Assembly: GCA_034769895.1 (NCBI GenBank)
Contig: CM068373.1
Location: 25,506,120 to 25,570,119, forward strand
Origin: Magicicada septendecula
Taxonomy: Eukaryota; Arthropoda; Insecta; Hemiptera; Cicadidae
DNA: 64,000 bases
Direction: 5' to 3'
A program made the translations under genes and the position numbers. The notes under the pieces were generated by a model, which searched no databases, was not told where the DNA came from, and saw only the letters and a program-made list of their open reading frames with translations. Of the stretch, positions 56,070-64,000 are shown one piece after another (positions within the stretch are counted from its first letter, which is position 1; every line of letters starts with the position of its first letter).

Positions 56070-57870
56070 TCATATTAGAAATCTTTCTACAAAAACTCGA
56101 TGAACAAACAATAATTAATATAATAAGATTAAACGACCCATTAGGATGTTACTTTAGATACGTTGATGATACTATACACATTTCCTAAAACAATGGTATA
56201 AACATCTATATACATAAAACTCAAAGTCTGAGGATTTATGGGTACTGAATACAAATCCACACCATTACACCGATTGCCACCACTTTTTGCACAGGTAACC
56301 TTTGACGGGAAGCGAAAAACACTGTCTAACTTGGAATATCATATTTTGCCCCGTTTGCAAGATTTAGGCCCTTCTAATTATGCCTTTTCGTCGACGCGTA
56401 TAAAGATTTCAACAAGACCCTGGAGACCAGGATTAATTACCATAGTAACAAGTAAATAAACAAAAACTATTTAGCGGCATCGGAATTGTACATTTATCCA
56501 TTCCTGCAGTACATTTTCGATGTTTTATATAATATGCGGTTGGATCGATATACTATTACAGTGTAGAAAAGAAGAGGTGTACTAATTTTAAATTCTGTTT
56601 TTACTTAATGCAAAGCGAAAATACGAGTTGTTTTCATTTGTGAGGTTAGGTGACCACGGTTTTTGGTTTTTAGTTTACTGCTGAAATAAATAAAAGCCAT
56701 GGTTGAGGAAAACATAAAGTTTAATCTGTTTTACAATGCTTCTAACACAGTAACACTTAAAATAAAGAATTTAGCGTTTTCGATTTAACAGGTACTTTAT
56801 AAATATTTCCAAAAGCTTTATAAACGGATACTTTTAAACCTCCAAAGACTGTTGCACCAACATAATAATTTAGTACAATTTAAATTAGTACAAGTGTTGA
56901 AAAAAAGCTTTGGAGAGAATTGACTAATGAGTAAAAAATTGTTATACGAGCTGACAGAACGCCATATAGACATAGACAATAAAAATTAAATTAAAATACT
57001 TATAAAAAGTAAAATATTTGCGTGCGAAGCCGCGGGTAAAAGCTAGTAACTAATATATTCATTTGAATAAACAATTTACATTCCAAAGTAAAAATCAGAT
57101 TAGAAGATGAATCTAATAATAAATTAAATTATTTAAACATAACAATAATACAAAATGAAACATATTTAGAATACTCAAAATGCAGGAAACTATGTCAATC
57201 TGATTTAGTTATACCAAATAATTATAAACCTCCTCCTCAACAAAAAATGGCAATATTTATTTCCATAACTTACCGAATGCTTAAATGCTACCAATAAATG
57301 AGAAAGAACGAAATATTTTCCAACAAATAGCAGTTAAAAATGGATGCAAAGTGAAAATTATCAATAAATTAAAAAATAAAATGAAACATAAGTTCGCTAA
57401 TCAAATTCCCAATAACAGTACGGTACATCTAAAAATCCATCTACTAATGATAATATAAAATATACAACCATTATTTTTTATGGAAATATAACTCAAAAAC
57501 TAAGTAAAATATTTAAAGATATAATTCAGAAATATCTCATAATAGAGGTAATATAGGTTTAATCAAATAAAACCTAAAACTAAATCCAATATTCACAATA
57601 TAAATGGAATATACAAAATATAATGTCCAGATTGTAATAAATTTTACATAGGCCAGAAAAAGAAAAAACTACTCTATAGCTTCTTTTAATACCGCAATAC
57701 ATTTTTAAACTAAATGTTTATAAATCTAATTTAACCCCATATTGTCTAAATAATAACTACCAATTTCCTGGCACTGAACATAAAGTTAATTAAAAACATA
57801 CAAAATGGTCAAAAAAGGAATATTTTGAAAAATCAGAATATACTCAAAACCAATAACAATAATTTATTAA
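56070..57870 (+). pseudogene. Penelope-like element: RT and GIY-YIG remnant
   Basis: At 56090-56183 the frame reads FLQKLDEQTIINIIRLNDP, then LGCYFRYVDDTI. FRYVDD is the RT catalytic motif in the form used by Penelope-like elements. After an insertion, 57063 onward gives NKQFTFQSK, (shift) RLEDESNNKLNYLNITII and YKPPPQQKMAIF, as in the segment after YVDD (F-E-E...LNYLDI). Further on, NGIYKI-CPDCNKFYIGQ at about 57608-57660 is the GIY-YIG endonuclease core that distinguishes these elements from LINEs. The sequence is full of stops and frameshifts and is inactive. The copy ends near 57870, directly before a satellite-carrying element. Confidence 0.75.
56190..57048 (+). mobile_element. Insertion inside the Penelope-like remnant
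   Basis: It separates the YVDD motif from the following RT block. Its middle (56505-56770: TCCTGCAGTACATTTTCGAT, GTTGTTTTCATTTGTGAGG) is homologous to 45890-46170 and 48835-49110 in the tandem units. It ends GCGAAGCCGCGGG-TAAAAGCTAGT, a terminal motif that I recall from widespread insect repeats ending in CTAGT. The class is unresolved; Helitron-like or RTE-derived are options. Confidence 0.5.
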
Positions 57871-57875
57871 CTAAA

Positions 57876-58918
57876 TATCGGTATGGAGAACCATACATGA
57901 CTTCCATATTCTAAGATTTATATTTAAAATCATTTTCAGCCAAACAGCCAGGCTGTGTCTTACCTGCCTTTTTATTGCTGTATTAAATGAAAAATATTAT
58001 ATTACATTAAAATGAGAAAATTATAATTTTATTGCCTGGCAACAAAATTATTTTATTTTTAACAATTACCATTGTTTCAAAAAGTTTAAATAAATTTTCA
58101 AGTACTTTACTCTTGTTAAAACGTAAAAGGTTGCAGGTAAACTACCCCTTTCCCTTAACCGATCTTCACCAAAATCGAAAGTCGTTGAGACCTCTACACT
58201 TCAGGGATGTATGCAAAAAATTATTTGATTCTGTTTGAATTTGCGGCTGTTATCGTTTGCCATAGAAAATACGCTTGATAAAAAAACGTTGCAGGTAAAC
58301 TACCCCTTCCCCTTAACCGATCTTTACCAAAAACAATAGGTCTTGAGAACTCTACAAATCAGGGCTGTACGCAAAACATTATTTGATTCTGTTTGAATTT
58401 GCGGCTGTTATCGTTTGCCATAAAAAATACCCTTGTTAAAAAAACGTTGCAGGTAAACTACCCCTTTCCCTTTACCGATCTTCACCAAAAACAATAGGTC
58501 TTGAGAACTCTAGAATTCAGGGCTGTTTGCGAAACATTATTTGATTCTGTTTGAATTTGCGGCTGTTATCGTTTGCCAAACAAACAAAATTACCCTTGCT
58601 AAAAAAAAACCGTTGCCGGTAAACTACCCCTTTCCCTCAACCGATCTTCACCAAAAACAATAGGTCGCGAGTACTCTGCAAATCAGGGCTGCATGCAAAA
58701 AAATATTTGATTCTGTTTGAATTTGCGGCAGTTATCGTTTGCCAAAAAAAAAAATCTACAGACACACAGACAGACAGACAGACACACACCCAGACACTTT
58801 TCGGAAAACGACTTTTTTCATGTTTTGAGTGTAGTAGAATCAGAATCTGCAATAATCTCGAACACGATTTTTTTTGCCATCACCATACTTCCATTCCTTA
58901 AGGAATATGGAAGTAAAA
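57876..58918 (+). mobile_element. Satellite-carrying element copy 6 (complete)
   Basis: Head ATCGGTATGGAGAACCATAC; unique region 57960-58130 shared with copy 3; four monomers (GGTAAACTACCC near 58137, 58297, 58454 and 58620); (CAGACAGA)n at about 58755-58795; then the tail with CTTCCATTCCTTAAGGAATATGGAAG. This is the clearest full-length, moderately expanded copy, about 1.04 kb. The hammerhead-like segment of copies 1 and 2 is absent, showing it is an optional insertion. Confidence 0.85.
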
Positions 58919-60364
58919 AACAAACTCAAATAAAAATAATCCAAGATAATTGATCTAAATTATAAATTTATTCAAATTAATAAACTATAAATATTTAATA
59001 TTTTAATATGCGCAAAACGGCTGCTTAAATAAATAAACATTAACAAAAATATTAACTAATCGAACTAAATCGATTATCAGTTATTTTACGTTGAAATCGA
59101 AACAAATGTAAGTGTTCCTTAGTTTCTATATACGTACAATTATTTGGGTTACTGTTGTTGATTTATTTACAAACTTTGTTGATGCTGATGTGTTTCAGTA
59201 AAACGTGCGTCAGGTATTAAAACAACAAAACCGTAATATACTGTCTTCAAAAAAACTGTATTGAATAATATTAACAATTTTTGTATATATTATTAATTAC
59301 GATCTTAACAAACATTGTTGCTTTTATTATATGCCTGCGCGTTTTACAGTTGTGGAATCTATAAAAGTTTAACCGTTTTAGGTAACAACAATTGTGAAAC
59401 TTGGAATAGCCTGTCAACTCATGTACTGTTGACGTGAGGATGACAATGAGTATTATCGAATCGTTGATACAATTATTTTAACATTCTGTCAAGTTAATTG
59501 ATTACATCTCACTGGAGCTCACCTCGCTCAACGAAAGGGATTAAAATGTACTTAGTTTTTAAAAAGTCACAACTGCAAGAACGGTTGTCTTTATATTACT
59601 TCTAAAGTTGTCACTTAACTTAATGCAGTTTACCTAGCACTCGACACAATTCTGTTCATCGCACTAGTACCACTGCAGATTGTTAATTTTACTTAGTTTA
59701 AGTGCAATATATTTAATTTGCATTCTTTTCTCTTCTGTTTTTTGAACCAATACTTTTGTGTTATACTTAATTCTGCTGAAAGCTTTTCACTCTCAAGAAG
59801 CTAATAGTGCTTTCCAGTGATAAATGTTCGACTCGACCGAATTTTAACATTTGTATTCTTTTAAATAGTTTGTAATAGGCCTATGTTCTTAGTTTATTTT
59901 AAATTAGCCTTTAAAGCAAGCTTTTATAAATGTGTTTATGACTTGACTTATCAGCACAGATGATTTCGTCTAACTGTATATAAAAGCGGTTTTTCTTTAC
60001 AATTTAAAAATAACTAGTTTTGTAAACAGTGAGCCCTATTTAATTTAATTTCAAATTACAAGAAAATATTTAATTACATTTACTTTTCTCACATTACACG
60101 AAATCACATTTTCAGAAATGACGGTTTTAAATAATGTGAGCGTTAAGTGAAATATCATGACTATTATATCACATACTAAGAAAAGCAACGGTTGTTTATC
60201 TACTAGTAGAAGCAATTGTACGTTACACCTGTTTGTGAAACATTTAAAGCAGTATCTGTTTAACTGCTTATAAACCACATAATCGGATACTTTACTTCTT
60301 GACTAAGAGGCAGGATTTCGTAAGGGCCGATGATGATGTATCATCTTTGAAAATACTAACAAGT
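58919..60364. other. Non-coding, unclassified
   Basis: AT-rich DNA with no supportable gene. Confidence 0.5.
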
Positions 60365-61095
60365 TCAATGGATGTGCGGGACGAAGGGCATGCCCATCGC
60401 CCGCTCGTATACTGTGTCCCGAGCTTCAAATAGAGCTCCTGCCGCAGGCACGACAGATGGGACTGGATTAAGTGTGTGGCCTGCTACCGGCCGTGGGTGT
60501 CAATTGAGGGTGAGAGTACGCGAAGGCCGGGTCCAAGATTCTCCTGGCACAGATTGGTAGCGACCGAGGGCGCTAATTATGTGGTTGCCCTGGAATCTGG
60601 TGGATCGGCGATAGAATTTGCGGGACAGTGTCCGTATAATGGCGTCCAGTGAACGGACACGCGGGGACACACCAATGGTTTTGTTCGATGTCAGATACTG
60701 GGCTTTACCGCCCAGCGCAATCCTCGGTCAAGAAGAGACTGTAGCTTTCTCTAATGGGTCTTGGGGCAAGTAGCCCCAAACGGGGATCGCGTAGGTAACC
60801 ATCGCCACCACATAGGTGGAGACGATAAGCTTCCTTACGCGGCGGGTTGTGGCGTTGCTGCATAGCACGGGACGGAGTTGATATAGTCGATTGGCGGTCT
60901 TGCGGTCTACTTGTGAAGAGTGTGTTCGCCAGTAAGACGACGGTCGAGGTGGACACCGAGGTACTTGACCTCTCGAGACCAGGGCAACAGAGTATCACCT
61001 ACGTAAAGTCTGTCGGGGAGCTTTAAGCGTCTGGAGAAGCCTACTGCTGAGCTCTTGGCCGCGTTCATGGCAACCCTCCATCTCTCTGCCCACTC
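60365..61095 (-). pseudogene. Jockey-clade element remnant
   Basis: On the minus strand from 61085: WAERWRVAMNAAKSSAVGFS, then SREVKYLGVHLDRRLTG, LLDRGLRWAVKP, RKFYRRSTRFQGNHIISALG and RYQSVPGESWTRPSRTL. These align with WRVQLNATKSVAVEFS, NEVKYLGLHLDRRLTW and VTGLGRYRIRPGDSWKRP of the intact element at 11283. It is GC-rich, 5'-truncated after the FADD region and broken by shifts. The 3' UTR runs to about 60365 with no clear A tail. It abuts the LINE remnant at 61100. Confidence 0.8.
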
Positions 61096-61099
61096 AACG

Positions 61100-62057
61100 T
61101 ATTATTTGAAAACACTGACTGAGGAAAGAAATGAATTTAATTTGGAAATAATCTCGCTTTAGTCGACTACGAGAAAGCATTTGATACAGTCAACTGATCG
61201 ATTCTGTAGGACATTTTGTGTAATCGAATTTATCCTAAACATCTTGTAAATGTTATAAAAAGCTTACAGTATTGTTCAATCATAGCGTTGTCTATAGAAG
61301 AGGATTTCAGAGGATTCACCTTAATCAAAAAGTGCCCAAATGCTGTGGCACATCTCCAGCATTGTTTAATATTTATATTGATGGCACAGTTGGAGAGTTG
61401 AAATTACGAGTGGATGCGAGAATAAAAATAAATAATACATAAATACAACATTGTTTGCGAATGATCAAGTAACCATCCACAACAATAGATGTAAGCTCAA
61501 AAAATTGATGTGAATTCAGAAGTTGATTGCAGAAGACAAATCTGTGGTATTTATGGGCAAATAATATTTGTGAACTCAGATTGTATTAGTTAATAAAAGT
61601 ATAGTACCAGATTTCACATTTCCGATATCTTAGAAATAACTTCCCTTATGATGTACATGTTGATTTTGACCATAATTTGGCTACGTTTCTTATCGAGTCT
61701 TATCGAAGAAAACTGGGAAAGAGATTTGAAAACGTGGGTTCCAGCGAAACTAATATATGTGATTAGGATATGCAGAAGTTGGATATGAGATTCTTTCGAT
61801 GTGTTGAAGGCTGTACACAAAGAAATAGACTCAAAAATGAAGACATATTGAAAGAGTTGAATGTTTATAATATCAAGGAGAGTATTACAGAAAACAAAAT
61901 TAAACATGGATTGATCGCCTAAATTGGATAAATGATGGCGGGTCGCTTAAGGATGTTTGGCAACTCAAGCTTATTTGACAAAGAAGGATAGGAAGACACA
62001 GGAAGAGTTTGTCAAGTAGTTGAGTTGCTTTGGAACGGAACAGGTGATTCGCCGATA
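61100..62057 (+). pseudogene. LINE RT remnant (GAA-tailed family)
   Basis: The frame pieces VDYEKAFDTVN (RT block A), ILCNRIYPKHLVNVIKSLQY, HCLIFILMAQLE and LRMIK (where LLFADDQ is expected) are followed by MKFFRCVEGCTQRNRLKNEDI and LKELNVYNIKESI. These match the RT and C-terminal region of the insect LINE also seen at 43263 and 63450. Many stops and shifts. The element ends in the GAA tract from 62058. Confidence 0.75.
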
Positions 62058-62145
62058 GAAGAAGAAGAAGAAGAAGAAGAAGAAGAAGATGATGATGATG
62101 ATGATGATGATGATGAAGAAGAAGAAGAAGAAGAAGAAGAAGAAG

Positions 62146-62177
<32 letters not shown>

Positions 62178-62262
62178 GAAGTAGAAGTAGAAGTAGAAGT
62201 AGAAGAAGAAGAAGAAGAAGAAGAAGAAGAAGAAGAAGAAGAAGAAGAAGAAGAAGAAGAAG

Positions 62263-62292
<30 letters not shown>
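62058..62292. repeat. Compound (GAA)n / (GAT)n / (GTAGAA)n tract
   Basis: 235 bp: GAA units, a GAT block (62090-62114), GAA again, a GTAGAA block (62176-62204), and GAA to the end. It is the expanded tail of the LINE. The poly-Glu and poly-Ser frames across it are artefacts. Confidence 0.95.
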
Positions 62293-62293
<1 letters not shown>

Positions 62294-63449
62294 TTTATTT
62301 TTTTTTGTCAATAACTGTTTATTAATTGTTATCAGTTATCTGTATTTATAGAAATTATTAGAGAGTCCTATAGATAATTATGGAAACAGATATAAACTTA
62401 TACAATAAGATTAAATTAATTAGATCTTTATACCACTTAGTGGTTATGAGTATAAATTTAACTACACACACCATTAGAGTAATCGGAAATTTTATTTAGC
62501 ATTGTATACATAATAGTAATGATGAGTAATAATAATGATTACAATGTTACAAATTTTTACTGGTTTACAATTATTTCTTTGCTAAAAAAATTGTAGTGTA
62601 ATCGGGGTTTCTTAATTTTTCTGTTAATGGGATAATTGACTAATAATAAATGTATGACTTTCAAAATAGTGAGAGTTCTGCAGCTCAGGAAAGTTTCTAG
62701 ATATTTATTTGTTTTGCCACCTTGTTATTACTTAATTTTTAATTTTGGTGACTAAACACTTATTAAAGCAGTGCGTGTTGGTGAAATAATAAGAAGATAT
62801 TCTAAAGTACGAAAGTGAACGTGTTATTTTAGCTGTGTGAATCGATTTCTCTAATTTTCTGTATACTTATTCCCTGTTTTAATTTCATGAATATATTGCA
62901 AAACTTTTAGAAATATTTAACATTTATTTTTGCAGCTAATGGCCCATATCTTCTTAATATACCGGGCAGTTACGGTTAAGTTGAAAGTGTTTTTCCTTTA
63001 GGGGGAGATTTTTTATAATTTCGTGACATGTGTTTGCTTTTAAGGAGCGGGTTAAATTAGTGGCAAACACGCGGAGCGAAGCAGTTCTAAAGCAAAAACC
63101 TAATATGTACGTCCCAAGAGCATCTGATGTTCTCTACAAATCTGCTGCTGTTTGCATTAAACTTGTGAACACTTGCATTCTCAGGAGATCGCATTTAGTT
63201 CAGTGTAGGAGTTTGCGTACTTGTTAATCACGTTATATTCGTATGAGAATTTAGAGGGTATATAGAAACAAAGCTAAAATAGGGACTAAAAATAATTTAG
63301 TTTATTCTTATCTGCGGAGCAAAAGCAAAGTGCGTGGGCTACTTGGACTAAAAAATTTTCCTAAATAATATTTGAATTATTCAGAGTCATACGTAATTAA
63401 AATAAATGGTATAAATACACTTCAACTTAATTTGTGTGCTAGTTTCCTC
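62293..63449. other. Non-coding, unclassified
   Basis: AT-rich DNA with no supportable gene. Confidence 0.5.
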
Positions 63450-64000
63450 ATAATCATCATCATCACCACTCTAAGGACTAGGCCTTAGACCTATTCCGTA
63501 ACCCATCTCCTCCTCGGTCTACCGACATCTCTCTTCCCAGTAGAAAAAACCCAAAGCAGCCACAGGTAGACGGATATCAGACATACGATTCAAGTGTTGC
63601 ACCTTCCTAATTCACCTTCTCATTCAAGAACACCATCTCCTTCTGTGGGCTCCAATGTTCTGGGGCAATGTTATATTTTTAAATCGCGTTATATATCCCC
63701 GTTTCTTCTCCAGTCCAAGCGATAACAACCTTGTGGCTCTCTTAGAAATTTTCTTTTCGATTCCTGAATCCTTTGCACGTCCTATTAAAAAGATTCCATG
63801 CCTCACTAGCATACAGGAATGTGGTCAAAATCACATAAAATTTCATTCGGATATCCTTCCGTGTTTTATTTTTCAGGTACTTATGAATCGTTCCACAGAT
63901 GCGTCTGAATTTTGTTAGCTTACTATCCGAATCAATATTAGTTCCATACGAGATATTACAAACCAGGTAATTAAAGTGACTAACTTGATACAAAATCTGA
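63450..64000 (-). pseudogene. LINE RT C-terminal remnant, runs off the window
   Basis: From the right edge on the minus strand: YQVSHFNYLVCNISYGTNID, KLTKFRRICGTIHKYLKNKT and FLYASEAWNLFNRTCKGF. Broken pieces of the EMKFLR, RN-NI, H-QRM and GRPRRRW region follow to about 63470. It has a short (GAT)n tail (ATCATCATCATC at 63452). It is a relative of the LINEs at 43263 and 61100 with a different tail. The upstream part is outside the window. Confidence 0.75.

Noticed and set aside
60051..60278. 75-residue minus-strand frame in AT-rich DNA
   Set aside because: No domain, and hydrophobic only because of T-rich codons.
62012..62351. Poly-Glu and poly-Ser frames
   Set aside because: Translations of the GAA/GAT microsatellite.

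Overview
This window looks like TE-dense, gene-poor DNA from a large insect genome. It is AT-rich, it has short interstitial TTAGG telomere-type repeats (35795), and it carries arthropod-type Jockey, mariner, hAT, Penelope-like (PLE) and GAA-tailed LINE sequences. I found no host protein-coding gene that I can support. The only long open frames belong to a retrotransposon.

Left part (1-10970): a LINE 3' remnant on the minus strand, then a family of satellite-carrying elements. Each has a conserved head (ATCGGTATGG...), one to sixteen monomers of about 160 bp, a (CAGACA)n stretch and a hairpin tail. Copies lie at 2223, 3345, 4620, 28637(-), 34103(-) and 57876. Two related MITEs follow at 8857 and 9747.

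Centre-left (10975-17431): a three-level nest. A solo LTR (TSD gtaa) was hit by a Jockey-clade LINE, now decayed. That LINE was hit in turn by a second, nearly intact Jockey element of 5.16 kb (11283-16444) with a 13-14 bp target duplication and a poly(A) tail. ORF1 is a gag with three zinc knuckles and one in-frame stop. ORF2 is an intact endonuclease-reverse transcriptase. The two frames overlap as ATGA.

Middle (17432-43840): LINE remnants, a seven-copy satellite of 289/293 bp apparently derived from a MITE (19904-21946), a broken mariner, foldback repeats, solo LTRs with 4-bp ATAY duplications (29854, 30831, 37768), a hAT element with a perfect 8-bp duplication (31659-32678), a tRNA-derived SINE, PLE 3' fragments (33325; 36586-37165) and a TIR element at TTAA with a nested LTR-like insertion (38995-42105).

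Right part (42655-64000): a 3-kb tandem duplication (44105-47289 / 47290-50234) whose breakpoint lies inside a solo LTR, further solo LTRs, a PLE remnant with the RT YVDD and GIY-YIG motifs (56070-57870), another satellite element, a minus-strand Jockey remnant, and two LINE remnants, one with a 235-bp GAA/GAT tail and one running off the end.

The most unusual recurring signal is a small RNA-like module, CTGAWGA-N-hairpin-GAAA(C). It resembles a hammerhead ribozyme core and occurs at about nine places, several inside inverted (foldback) repeats and near PLE-derived sequence. The modules may be PLE terminal repeats, but this cannot be proved by eye.
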